A stretch of DNA of 39,057 nt from Bacteroidaceae bacterium (GTDB taxonomy: Bacteria; Bacteroidota; Bacteroidia; Bacteroidales; Bacteroidaceae). Location of the stretch: the NCBI GenBank assembly GCA_900771425.1, contig CAAGNV010000084.1:1-39057 (forward strand), in the 5' to 3' direction. This document shows positions 24,389-32,881 of this stretch, one piece after another (position 1 is the stretch's first letter; every line of letters begins with the position of its first letter). Under the pieces are notes generated by a model. It saw only the letters and a list, made by a program, of their open reading frames with translations. It was not told the origin of the DNA and did not search any database. The position numbers and the translations under genes were made by a program.

Positions 24389-24442
24389 CATACTGGCCGG
24401 GCGACGCTGCATACACACTGAGCCACGTTTTGCCCGTCACTG

Positions 24443-24725
24443 AAAATAGGACTTTTTTCATATTGCCGCTCCTGCGGTTTACTCCTATACGAAACGCAGC
24501 CATATCTTCGGGTCTGAAGAACCAAATCTTATCGCCATAAGAACCAAATCTTATCGCCATAAGAACCAAATCTTATCGGCCGAAGATATGGCTGCGTTTT
24601 TGCCCTCTGCTATGTGCGATGATTATCAGAGACTTGCGAAACCTTGTTTTTGACTATGTCTCGCCTCGATTTTCTATGCCTGGCGGGTTAAACAGGAAGG
24701 AGCAAAAATAGGACTTTTGTCATAT
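24443..24725 (-). repeat. 22-bp-unit palindromic element, copy B (three units, inverted orientation)
   Basis: Terminal direct repeats at 24443-24463 and 24704-24725. The palindrome has a 19-bp perfect arm (AAACGCAGCCATATCTTCG, 24492-24510, inverted at 24581-24599). Between the arms are three contiguous units AAGAACCAAATCTTATCGCC(AT) at 24517-24538, 24539-24560 and 24561-24580. The conserved internal segment (TCAGAGACTTGCGAAA, about 24627-24642) is on the other side because the element is inverted relative to copies A and C. Total length is 283 bp. The stem is followed by T residues, so it could also end rhaD transcripts. The rest of 24389-25044 shows no gene; 24726-24984 holds no feature I can name. 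Confidence 0.92.
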
Positions 24726-24984
24726 TTGGTCCTTTTGGTCGAGTGTATGTCCTAAAGGTCGAATCGGGAGGGTAGGCCATAAGCGTGAAACGGCATTTGC
24801 CTGTGTCGTGACACTAAACGTCATGAATTAACCTTAATTCTGCCTGCATCCCCATATCTCGCATTTACAATGATTGACCTCGAAATTGTAAAGAAATATG
24901 AGCAAAAAACGTCGAAAATGAAAAAAAATACGTAGTATGATGAAAAAAAAGTCATTTGTGTGTACAACGTATTGAAAAAAGTCA

Positions 24985-24992
24985 TACCTTTG
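24985..24992 (+). promoter_or_regulatory. Probable -7 promoter box for the small lipoprotein gene
   Basis: TACCTTTG followed by GCAG, a common extension after this box, 52 bp before the ATG at 25045. No TTTG sits at the usual -33 distance. Confidence 0.65.
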
Positions 24993-25044
24993 CAGCGGTT
25001 TTAAAAAGCAAATGATTGTTTAACAATTTAAATCAAAAAAGAAA

Positions 25045-25263
25045 ATGAAGAAGTTATTAGTTGCAGCAGTTGCAGTATTTGCACTCTCATTCGTTTCATG
25101 CGGTAACGCTACAGAAAAGGCAGAAGAAGCTTGTGATTCACTTTGCGATTCAGCATGTGTAGAAGCTTGCGAAGCAGTTGAAGAAGTAGCAGATTCAGCA
25201 GAAGCACTCGTTGACTCAGCAGCAGAAGTTGTTGAAGAAGCTGTAGAAGAAGTAGCAGAATAA
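25045..25263 (+). CDS. Small acidic lipoprotein with a regular cysteine ladder
   Basis: 72 residues. The signal peptide MKKLLVAAVAVFALSFVSC has a lipobox (FVSC) giving Cys19 as the lipidated residue. The mature part is about 53 residues, very acidic, rich in Ala, Glu, Val and Asp, and predicted to be one continuous helix. Four cysteines are spaced exactly four apart (C30, C34, C38, C42), so they would line one face of the helix. The rest has repeats of the type E-E-V-A. I do not recognise a named family. It has its own promoter box and terminator (25320-25352). The regular codons, lipobox and signals argue that this is a real gene; short Ala/Glu-rich lipoproteins of this type can be abundant envelope proteins (inference). 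Confidence 0.8.
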   Translation: MKKLLVAAVAVFALSFVSCGNATEKAEEACDSLCDSACVEACEAVEEVADSAEALVDSAAEVVEEAVEEVAE

Positions 25264-25319
25264 TTGCTGTTCTAAACTTGGCTGAAAAGCCACGGGCGTA
25301 AGCCCAAAAGAGAGAATTG

Positions 25320-25352
25320 AAACCTGTAGGCCTCACAGTCCACAGGTTTTTT
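25320..25352 (+). terminator. Terminator after the small lipoprotein gene
   Basis: Stem AAACCTGT (25320-25327) with ACAGGTTT (25342-25349), extended inside by GG/CC, followed by T residues. It lies 57 bp after the stop codon and 36 bp before hemW. Confidence 0.8.
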
Positions 25353-25387
25353 ATTGTCTGCGGTCGAAGCAATACGGGACGGAATAC

Positions 25388-26608
25388 ATGACAGGAACTG
25401 ACAACACATCTCAGTCGATACACGGCAACTGCCGAAGTGCAGGGAGTGGATGCACGACGGGCGACAGCGAACGCCGTGCGTCGGTGTATGTTCATGTGCC
25501 GTTTTGCAAGACACGCTGCATATACTGTGATTTCTACTCTACCACGTCATTGCCACTCCGGCAACGCTATGTCGATGCCGTATGCCGCGAGATGAGCCTG
25601 CGTAGCGATTACCTCGGTGGTGCTACCGTAGGCACTATCTATTTCGGTGGAGGCACACCTTCACAACTTGCGGCCGACCAACTCCGGCAACTCCTTTTAT
25701 ATATATATAAGGTGTACCCTGTGGCTGACGATGCCGAGGTGACCATCGAGATGAATCCCGACGACGTGACCGATGCGTATGTGGAGGCATTGCGCCAGTT
25801 GCCGTTCAACCGCGTGAGTCTCGGCATTCAGACATTCGACGACGCGCGACTTCGCTTCATCCACCGCCGCCACACGGCGCAGCAGGCGGTCGATGCCGTA
25901 CGTCGGTTGCAATCGGCGGGTTACGACAATATAAGCATCGACCTGATGTTTGGCTTCCCTGATCAGACACCCGAACAGTGGGCGGCCGACATTGACCGTG
26001 CCCTGTCACTTGCTACTCAGCACGTTTCGGCTTACTCGTTGATGTACGAAGAGGGTACACGGCTTCATTCGATGCTCGCTGATGGCACAATAGCCGAAAT
26101 AGATGAAGAAGTGTCGTTGGCAATGTATCAGTCACTTATTGAGAAGTTGAGCGCTGCTGGTTATCAGCATTATGAAATCTCAAACTTCTGTTTGCCAGGA
26201 CGTCAGTCCCGTCATAACTCCGGTTATTGGAACGACACGCACTACATAGGGTTGGGTGCTGGGGCTCATTCGTATAATGGCTCTGCCCGTCAGTGGAATG
26301 TATGTGATCTGAAGAAATACATCGAAGGTGCAGAAACTGGTTCGCTGGCATTCGAACTTGAACAACTCAGTGATACTCAGCGATACAATGAATACGTGAT
26401 GACACGCCTGCGTACCTCGGCAGGCATTGATTTGGGACGATTGAAGGAACAGTTCGGAGAGTCAAGACTGAATTATTGTATGTCGTTGGCTTTGCCATAT
26501 TTGCAAGATGGATGCTTGTGTGAAGACAAGGAACGTAATACGCTTTCATTGACACGTAAGGGACTCTTCGTTTCCAACCAAATTATGGCTGACATGATGG
26601 AAGCTTGA
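25388..26608 (+). CDS. hemW: Radical SAM heme chaperone HemW
   Basis: HemN/HemW-type radical SAM protein, 406 residues. The cluster motif C40-x3-C44-x2-C47 is followed by Asp-Phe (CDF). HemW proteins have Phe there, while true coproporphyrinogen dehydrogenase HemN has a fourth Cys, so this is HemW, which binds heme and delivers it to membrane proteins. The FGGGTPSQL (about 85-93), NPDD, SLGIQTFDD and GLGAGAHSY motifs are all present. The first 30 residues are not conserved in the family, and translation may start later than the ATG at 25388, but no other in-frame ATG precedes the cluster motif. It lies alone between a terminator and a lipoprotein gene. Confidence 0.9.
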   Translation: MTGTDNTSQSIHGNCRSAGSGCTTGDSERRASVYVHVPFCKTRCIYCDFYSTTSLPLRQRYVDAVCREMSLRSDYLGGATVGTIYFGGGTPSQLAADQLRQLLLYIYKVYPVADDAEVTIEMNPDDVTDAYVEALRQLPFNRVSLGIQTFDDARLRFIHRRHTAQQAVDAVRRLQSAGYDNISIDLMFGFPDQTPEQWAADIDRALSLATQHVSAYSLMYEEGTRLHSMLADGTIAEIDEEVSLAMYQSLIEKLSAAGYQHYEISNFCLPGRQSRHNSGYWNDTHYIGLGAGAHSYNGSARQWNVCDLKKYIEGAETGSLAFELEQLSDTQRYNEYVMTRLRTSAGIDLGRLKEQFGESRLNYCMSLALPYLQDGCLCEDKERNTLSLTRKGLFVSNQIMADMMEA

Positions 26609-26856
26609 TAATGGCATTAAGCTATCATTAGAGCAACTTTTAATTGCATCGCAATGCAAAAATGGCGACAAATGAAATGAATTTGTCGCTTTTCATGAAC
26701 TTTATTAACAAAATCGTTTGTCATCTCATGAATTTTGTGTAATTTGCAGCCCAATTGCGAAGATGGGCTGTCGAAGCACCCTGAAAATTCGCACTTAATA
26801 CCAATAACAAACCTGAACGAATCAAATTGTAACAAGCAATCGATAACAACGATCAT

Positions 26857-28011
26857 ATGAGAAATTTTGCACGCATGTTTTACCTGACTATAGCCAGTCT
26901 GTCATTAGGTTGTATCTTTGTCAGTTGCGACGACTCGGATGATGAAGTCCAATTCTCGTCCAATCCGGCCGCATACGTTAAAACTGCAGCTCAAGAGAAG
27001 TCCGTTCGTTCCATCTGGGATATCAAGGACGGCAAAATGTATCATATGGATTATCAGTCGGATTATATGCTCGACGCATTGCTCGATCAAGGCTGTAACA
27101 GCAGTGCCGACCTCATTAAGTTCCTCTACGTCAATTTGCTCAATACTAAACCAACAACAAAGTCGGCATTTGACTATGGTTGTAGCGCATTCGTAGCCAA
27201 GACTCCGCAAGGTGATGTTATCTGTGGCAGAAACTTCGATTATCGTTTCGCTTCAGCCGCCAATATCTTCCTTGACAACCGACCTGTTGACGGCAAAGGT
27301 GTACGCTCTCTGGGTATTGCGTCGATGCCGTTCCTTGACGATAAGGCATACATAGCGGGATCGCTTTCCGACAAGAAAACTGACATTTCAGCTGCATTGG
27401 CTGCAATTTACTGCACCATGGACGGAATGAACGAAAATGGTCTTTTCATCGGTGTCCTTTCGCTCAACGGTGGTGGTGCCGTACAACACGACCCTGCCAA
27501 GAAGGACATGGTTACAACCGGTCTCATCCGTGCCGTTCTCGACCGTGCAGCAAGTGTTGACGAAGCTCTGAATTTGTTCCGTTCATTCAACTTCTTCGTT
27601 GACGGCGAAGTCACACCAAAGAGCAATCACTTCCTTATCGCAGACAAGACTGGTCGCAGCGTCGTACTCGAATACATGCTGAAGGACGATCCAAAGAACT
27701 GGGTAATGAACGTGATAGAAGGTCAGGACTATGTAGCCAACGTATATCTCAGTCCAGATCAGGCTGAAGGAGTAGGGCAGTGGCGCTTCGACCTGCTTAA
27801 GGAACGTCTCGATGAGAAGAAACGTGTCATGACCGAAGACGATGCGATGCAGCTCTTGAAGGATGTTCATCAGGACCTCAACCCTGAAGAAGTAACGAGC
27901 AACACACAGTGGTCGGTAGTCTATAACCTTACCAAGGGAACTGCAATACTCTGTGTTGATAAAGACTATACACACTCATTTAAGTTCTCGTTCAAGGATA
28001 AACAGAAATGA
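26857..28011 (+). CDS. Lipoprotein of the linear-amide C-N hydrolase (choloylglycine hydrolase-like) superfamily
   Basis: 384 residues with a signal peptide and lipobox ending at Cys24 (FVSC, then DDSDDE). This predicts a lipoprotein, probably surface or periplasmic. The Ntn-hydrolase core starts at Cys109 (GCSAFVAKT), followed by VICGRNFDYR (121-130) with Arg125 and Asp128, the layout seen in bile salt hydrolases and related acylases. MDGMNENGLFIGVLSLN carries the next conserved Asn-containing strand. In secreted members of this family the catalytic Cys becomes N-terminal by removal of a propeptide, and here about 85 residues lie between the lipid anchor and Cys109. The substrate (bile acid conjugate, N-acyl amide or penicillin-like) cannot be told from the sequence. 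Confidence 0.82.
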   Translation: MRNFARMFYLTIASLSLGCIFVSCDDSDDEVQFSSNPAAYVKTAAQEKSVRSIWDIKDGKMYHMDYQSDYMLDALLDQGCNSSADLIKFLYVNLLNTKPTTKSAFDYGCSAFVAKTPQGDVICGRNFDYRFASAANIFLDNRPVDGKGVRSLGIASMPFLDDKAYIAGSLSDKKTDISAALAAIYCTMDGMNENGLFIGVLSLNGGGAVQHDPAKKDMVTTGLIRAVLDRAASVDEALNLFRSFNFFVDGEVTPKSNHFLIADKTGRSVVLEYMLKDDPKNWVMNVIEGQDYVANVYLSPDQAEGVGQWRFDLLKERLDEKKRVMTEDDAMQLLKDVHQDLNPEEVTSNTQWSVVYNLTKGTAILCVDKDYTHSFKFSFKDKQK

Positions 28012-28096
28012 CCTTGGAACTTAGACTTACAACATACAAAACGTAAAATCCACTTAATACAACTTAATACATAAAATCCCCTTAAAATTAAGTAAT

Positions 28097-30256
28097 ATGA
28101 AAGTTTACCAATCCAACGAAATCAAGAACATTGCCATACTTGGTAATGACGGTGCCGGTAAGACTACCCTCACCGAAACCCTATTGTTTGAAGCAGGTGT
28201 GATCAGTCGCCGCGGTTCTATCACTCAGAAAAATACCGTGAGCGACTATTTCCCAGTAGAACAAGACTACGGTTACTCCGTATTCCCAACAGTATTCCAC
28301 ACAGAATTCAACGGCAAGAAACTCAACTTCATTGACTGCCCAGGTTCTGATGACTTTGCCGGTGGTGCTATCACGGCGATGAGCGTTACTGACACAACTA
28401 TCATCCTCGTTAACAGCCAGAATGGTGTTGAAGTAGGTACACAGAACCACTTCCGCTACACAGAGCAACTCCAGAAGCCAGTTATCTTCCTTGTTAACCG
28501 TCTCGACCATGAGAAGAGCGACTTCAACGCTTGTCTCGAACAGATCCGTGAGACATTCGGCAAGAAGGCTGCTACTATTCAGTACCCAATCAACGAAGGA
28601 CCAGATTTCAACTCTGTAATCGACGTCCTCATCATGAAGAAACTTACTTGGAAGGCAGAGGGCGGTGCTCCTACAATCGAAGACATCCCTGCCGACCTCA
28701 TGGATAAGGCTGAAGAACTCCACCACGACCTCGTCGAGGCTGCTGCTGAAGGCGACGACGCATTGATGGAGAAATTCTTTGAGACAGAAGAACTTACTAC
28801 TGACGAAATCCGTGAAGGTCTCCGCAAGGGACTCGCTTCTCGTTCAGTATTCCCTATCTGCTGTGCAAGTGCATTGAAGGATATGGGTATCCGCCGCCTT
28901 ATGGAATTCCTCGGCAATGTAGTACCATTCGTTGACGAAATGCCAAAGGTGAAGAATGTAGCAGGCGAAGAAGTTGCATTGGATTCAAATGGCTCTACTG
29001 CACTCTATTTCTTCAAGACTGCCAACGAACCACATATTGGTGGTGTACAGTACTTCAAGGTTATGAGTGGTAAGGTACATGAAGGTGATGACCTCACAAA
29101 CTCTGACCGTGGTTCAAAGGAACGTCTGGCACAGATCTTCGCTTGCGCTGGTTCTAACCGCGTTAAGGTTGACGAACTCGTTGCCGGTGACATCGGTTGT
29201 ACAACAAAACTGAAGGACGTACGTACAGGCAACACGCTCGTAGGCAAGGACTGCGACTATAAGTTCAAGTTCGTGAAGTATCCAGATCCTAAGTTCATCC
29301 GCGCTATCAAGGCCGAAAACGAGAACGATACAGAAAAGATGATCGCTGCCATCCAGAAGATGGCTCAGGAAGATCCAACATGGGTACTCGAGCAGAGCAA
29401 GGAACTCCGTCAGACTCTGATCAAGGGACAAGGCGAATTCCACCTCCGTACACTCAAGTGGCGTCTCGAGAACGAAGAAAAAATCAAGATCAACTACTTC
29501 GAACAGAAGATTCCATATCGCGAGACTATCACAAAGGCAGCACGTGCCGACTATCGTCACAAGAAGCAGTCAGGTGGTGCTGGTCAGTTCGGTGAAGTTC
29601 ACCTCATCGTTGAACCTTACACTGACGGAATGCCAGACCCTACACTCTATAAGTTCGGTGGTCAGGAATTCAAGATTGCTCTCAAGGGTAAGGAAGAAAT
29701 CGACCTCGACTGGGGTGGCAAGATCGTGTTCATCAACTCAGTAGTCGGTGGTGCTATCGATACTCGCTTCATGCCAGCTATCCTCAAGGGTATCATGGGA
29801 CGTATGGAACAGGGACCTCTTACAGGTAGCTATGCCCGCGACGTTCGCGTCATAGTATATGATGGTAAGATGCACCCAGTTGACTCAAACGAACTCTCAT
29901 TCATGCTTGCAGGACGTAACGCATTCAGCGAGGCATTCCGCAACGCAGGTCCTAAGCTCCTCGAACCAATCTACGACGTTGAAGTGCTGACTCCAAGCGA
30001 CAAGATGGGTGACGTGATGAGTGACCTCCAGGGACGTCGTGGCATGATCGTAGGTAGTGAATCTGCCAACGGATACGACAAACTGATTGCCAAGATACCA
30101 TTGAAGGAACTCTCAAGCTACTCTACTACATTGAGTTCACTCACAGGCGGACGTGCATCGTTCTCAATGAAGTTCTCTAACTACGAACTCGTGCCAACAG
30201 ACCTCCAGCAGCAACTGATGAAGGAATTCGAAGCACAGAACAAGGAAGAAGAATAA
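28097..30256 (+). CDS. fusA2: EF-G paralog with altered GTPase motifs (EF-G2 type)
   Basis: Five-domain translation factor related to EF-G, 719 residues. The P-loop is present as GNDGAGKT (16-23). Other GTPase elements differ from canonical EF-G. Switch II reads D80-C-P-G-S-D-D, with Ser84 in place of the catalytic His of DTPGH. The switch I RGIT motif is replaced by YGYS (58-61). The base-recognition motif is NRLD (134-137) rather than NKxD. Bacteroides has an EF-G2 paralog reported to support translation in carbon starvation without GTP hydrolysis; this gene is likely the same family (family knowledge plus inference). Codon use is strongly biased, with many CTC, CGT and AAC, suggesting high expression. 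It has a strong terminator at 30294-30330. tet(M)-like ribosome protection proteins are an alternative but less likely. Confidence 0.87.
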   Translation: MKVYQSNEIKNIAILGNDGAGKTTLTETLLFEAGVISRRGSITQKNTVSDYFPVEQDYGYSVFPTVFHTEFNGKKLNFIDCPGSDDFAGGAITAMSVTDTTIILVNSQNGVEVGTQNHFRYTEQLQKPVIFLVNRLDHEKSDFNACLEQIRETFGKKAATIQYPINEGPDFNSVIDVLIMKKLTWKAEGGAPTIEDIPADLMDKAEELHHDLVEAAAEGDDALMEKFFETEELTTDEIREGLRKGLASRSVFPICCASALKDMGIRRLMEFLGNVVPFVDEMPKVKNVAGEEVALDSNGSTALYFFKTANEPHIGGVQYFKVMSGKVHEGDDLTNSDRGSKERLAQIFACAGSNRVKVDELVAGDIGCTTKLKDVRTGNTLVGKDCDYKFKFVKYPDPKFIRAIKAENENDTEKMIAAIQKMAQEDPTWVLEQSKELRQTLIKGQGEFHLRTLKWRLENEEKIKINYFEQKIPYRETITKAARADYRHKKQSGGAGQFGEVHLIVEPYTDGMPDPTLYKFGGQEFKIALKGKEEIDLDWGGKIVFINSVVGGAIDTRFMPAILKGIMGRMEQGPLTGSYARDVRVIVYDGKMHPVDSNELSFMLAGRNAFSEAFRNAGPKLLEPIYDVEVLTPSDKMGDVMSDLQGRRGMIVGSESANGYDKLIAKIPLKELSSYSTTLSSLTGGRASFSMKFSNYELVPTDLQQQLMKEFEAQNKEEE

Positions 30257-30293
30257 TACAACTCACGGCAACGTAATTGCTGTATTGATAACT

Positions 30294-30330
30294 AAAGAGC
30301 CAACAAATGTTAATTTGCTGGCTCTTTTTT
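30294..30330 (+). terminator. Terminator after the EF-G paralog gene
   Basis: A 15-bp stem with one mismatch (AAAGAGCCAACAAAT, 30294-30308, with 30313-30327) and a 4-nt loop, followed by T residues. Confidence 0.93.
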
Positions 30331-30383
30331 ACATTATTTTGATAAAAGATTAACATACAGAAGGCTGAATGAAAATAAAAACC

Positions 30384-30391
30384 TAACTTTG
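30384..30391 (+). promoter_or_regulatory. Probable -7 promoter box for the histidine kinase operon
   Basis: TAACTTTG fits TAnnTTTG, 31 bp before the ATG at 30423. An AAGGA site lies 5 nt upstream of that ATG. Confidence 0.65.
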
Positions 30392-30422
30392 CCACTGAAT
30401 CAATACGGACGCAAGGACTAAT

Positions 30423-32012
30423 ATGCAGAAAAAGACAATTATAATACTCTCGGTGGTGATGGGCATTTCGTTTGCCTGCCTGCTTGCACTTCAGGTATAT
30501 TACATACATGAAGTCCGTGACTTGCGTCGCCGTCATTTCGACGAGTCGGTCACAACTGCACTAAGTCGGGTTGCACATCAGATTGAACTCGACGAGGCTG
30601 CCCTATACCTTGAAAAGGGAGCCCACCGCATGGCGGGAATCACCGACGCCTTCGACGGTGACGACGAAACCATGTCGTCATCTGCTGTCCATCAGATTGA
30701 TACTACATTCAACTATTCGCTAAAGTCATCGTCTCGCGACAAGTACTTCACACGTATCAACCGGTCGAAGAAGGGCAAGAACACAGATGACGTGAATCGT
30801 GTGCTCCGCCAGTCGTACATCGCGCCGACACTTACCGACCAGAAAACAGCGATAACCGGCAACACACCTTCGCTGCAGGACAAGATGAACCGACGGTATC
30901 AGGAAAACCGATGGCTGGTAGAAGAAGTAATCTACAGCCTCATGTATGCTACGAGCGACCGCCCACTCGAAGAGAGAATTGACTTCAAGCGGCTCGACCG
31001 AATACTGAAGAGCGAACTGGTGATTGCAGGTATCGACCTGCCATACCATTTCCGTGTGACGACGGCAAGCGGAGCATTGCTTTATCAATGTCCAGATTAT
31101 GAGGCGGAGGGTGAGGCTACTGCGTTCGTGCAAGGCATATTCGGCGAAGAGTCACCGCAGAAGATGGCATTGCTCAAGGTGCATTTCCCTGAGATAGAGA
31201 ACACGGCAAGCCGTTCGGCACTCTTCATCATGCCGTCGCTGATATTTACGCTCATCCTGCTCATCACGTTTGCTGTGACCATGATACTCGTGTTCCGTCA
31301 GAAGAAGTTGACAGAACTGAAGAACGACTTCATCAACAACATGACTCATGAGTTCAAGACACCAATCTCAAGCATATCGCTTGCGGCACAGATGCTCGGC
31401 GACGACTCGGTGACGAAGACTCCGAAACTGACAAACCGGCTGACAACTACTATTATCGACGAGACCAAGCGGCTGCGCTTTCAGGTGGAAAAGGTACTGC
31501 AACTGTCAATGTATGAGAATCAACGTGCCAACCTCAACCTGCGCAACACCGATGTCAACGAACTGATTGCCGGAGTGATTCATACTTTCACCCTCAAGGT
31601 CGAGAACAATGGAGGTAAAATCATATCTGACCTCAAGGCGGGTGTGCCTACTGTGTTGGCCGATGAGATGCACATGACCAATGTCATATTCAACCTGATG
31701 GATAACGCCGTGAAGTACCGCCGTGAAGATGCGCAACTCGAACTGAAACTCTCAACATGGAACGAGAACCATCGCGTGTGCATCAGCATTCAGGACAACG
31801 GCATCGGCATCAAGCACGACGACCTGAAGAAGATATTCGACAAGTTCTACCGTGTACACACAGGCAACTTGCATGATGTCAAGGGATTCGGACTCGGACT
31901 GGCTTATGTCAAGAAGATTGTCAACGACCACAAGGGTACGATTACAGCCGAAAGCGAACTCGGCATCGGTACCAAGTTCATCATTCGACTGCCGGAATCT
32001 GCCGAAGCATAA
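30423..32012 (+). CDS. Sensor histidine kinase, RprX-like
   Basis: Inner-membrane histidine kinase, 529 residues. Membrane helix 1 (about 5-27) and helix 2 (about 267-291) enclose a periplasmic sensor region of some 240 residues that I do not recognise. The dimerisation/phosphoacceptor box FINNMTHEFKTPISSISL has His309. The ATPase part shows the N box (NLMDNAVKY), the G1 box (QDNGIGI) and the G2 box (GFGLGLAYVKKIV). There is no HAMP or PAS domain between helix 2 and the His box. It lies 66 bp before an OmpR-type response regulator. The order and sequences resemble RprX-RprY of Bacteroides; the signal sensed is unknown. Confidence 0.88.
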   Translation: MQKKTIIILSVVMGISFACLLALQVYYIHEVRDLRRRHFDESVTTALSRVAHQIELDEAALYLEKGAHRMAGITDAFDGDDETMSSSAVHQIDTTFNYSLKSSSRDKYFTRINRSKKGKNTDDVNRVLRQSYIAPTLTDQKTAITGNTPSLQDKMNRRYQENRWLVEEVIYSLMYATSDRPLEERIDFKRLDRILKSELVIAGIDLPYHFRVTTASGALLYQCPDYEAEGEATAFVQGIFGEESPQKMALLKVHFPEIENTASRSALFIMPSLIFTLILLITFAVTMILVFRQKKLTELKNDFINNMTHEFKTPISSISLAAQMLGDDSVTKTPKLTNRLTTTIIDETKRLRFQVEKVLQLSMYENQRANLNLRNTDVNELIAGVIHTFTLKVENNGGKIISDLKAGVPTVLADEMHMTNVIFNLMDNAVKYRREDAQLELKLSTWNENHRVCISIQDNGIGIKHDDLKKIFDKFYRVHTGNLHDVKGFGLGLAYVKKIVNDHKGTITAESELGIGTKFIIRLPESAEA

Positions 32013-32078
32013 GACACGAGCCTACTTGGGCTATTGAATAAATAAAAACGATTTATAAACAATTAAATAACAAAGACT

Positions 32079-32780
32079 ATGGAAGTTAATATCAATGACG
32101 CTCACATCCTGTTGTGTGAAGACGACGAGAGCTTAGGCATGCTCCTGCGCGAATACCTTGAGGCAAAAGGATTTCAGACTGACCTCTGCGTTGACGGACA
32201 GGAAGGCTACGAGGCGTTTACAGAAAACAAGTACGACCTGTGCATCCTCGACGTGATGATGCCGCGCATGGATGGCTTCACGCTGGCTGGTAAGATACGC
32301 GAAATAAGTCCTGACGTACCGTTCATGTTCCTTACAGCAAAGACTATGAACGAAGACGTGCGCAAAGGTTTCAAGGTCGGAGCCGACGACTACATCACAA
32401 AGCCGTTCTCGATGGAGGAAGTGGTGTTCCGCATCGAAGCCATACTGCGGCGAGTACAGGGCCATCGCTCGCATGGTTCGTTAACCTACAACATCGGACG
32501 TTTCGTGTTCGACGTACAGAAACAGACTCTCTCCATTGATGACAAGTCCGAGAAACTCACCACGAAAGAAGCAGAATTGCTCAAGATACTGTGTGACAAG
32601 GCCAACGAACTCACTCCTCGTGAGGTGGCACTCCGCGCCGTATGGGTTGACGACAACTACTTCAATGCCCGCTCGATGGATGTTTACATCACCAAACTAC
32701 GCAAGCATCTCATGGCAGATCCGTCGGTTGAAATCCTTAACGTACACGGCAAGGGCTACCGACTCGTCGTGCCAGAGTAA
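32079..32780 (+). CDS. OmpR-family response regulator, RprY-like
   Basis: DNA-binding response regulator, 233 residues. The receiver domain (about 9-122) has the acidic pocket E14-D15-D16, phosphoacceptor Asp58 in CILDVMMPRMDGF, Thr86 and Lys108 (TKPF). A winged-helix OmpR/PhoB domain follows, with TKEAELLKILCDKANE and RSMDVYITKLRKHL and the wing sequence NVHGKGYRLVVPE at the end. It is the partner of the upstream kinase. OmpR-type regulators bind direct repeats spaced one helical turn apart; such repeats occur 1.5 kb downstream at 34239-34298. Confidence 0.92.
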   Translation: MEVNINDAHILLCEDDESLGMLLREYLEAKGFQTDLCVDGQEGYEAFTENKYDLCILDVMMPRMDGFTLAGKIREISPDVPFMFLTAKTMNEDVRKGFKVGADDYITKPFSMEEVVFRIEAILRRVQGHRSHGSLTYNIGRFVFDVQKQTLSIDDKSEKLTTKEAELLKILCDKANELTPREVALRAVWVDDNYFNARSMDVYITKLRKHLMADPSVEILNVHGKGYRLVVPE

Positions 32781-32818
32781 TGAGTATTGAAGTTAAGAAT
32801 CAAACATGAAACATGTGT

Positions 32819-32840
32819 GAGGGGGCTACGATGCCCCCTC
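32819..32840 (+). terminator. Probable terminator after the response regulator gene
   Basis: An 8-bp GC-rich stem GAGGGGGC/GCCCCCTC with a 6-nt loop, followed by TCTCTTATT. The T tract is weak. It lies 38 bp after the stop codon. Confidence 0.6.
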
Positions 32841-32881
32841 TCTCTTATTGAAGGTGAATTTATAGAACACCTAAACTGACA

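Noticed and set aside
24517..24580. CRISPR array
   Set aside because: The 22-bp units are directly joined without spacers, sit between inverted arms and have only three copies; no cas gene is present.
26617..26856. A 79-codon minus-strand frame between hemW and the hydrolase gene
   Set aside because: No promoter box, signal or recognisable domain; most likely untranslated intergenic DNA.
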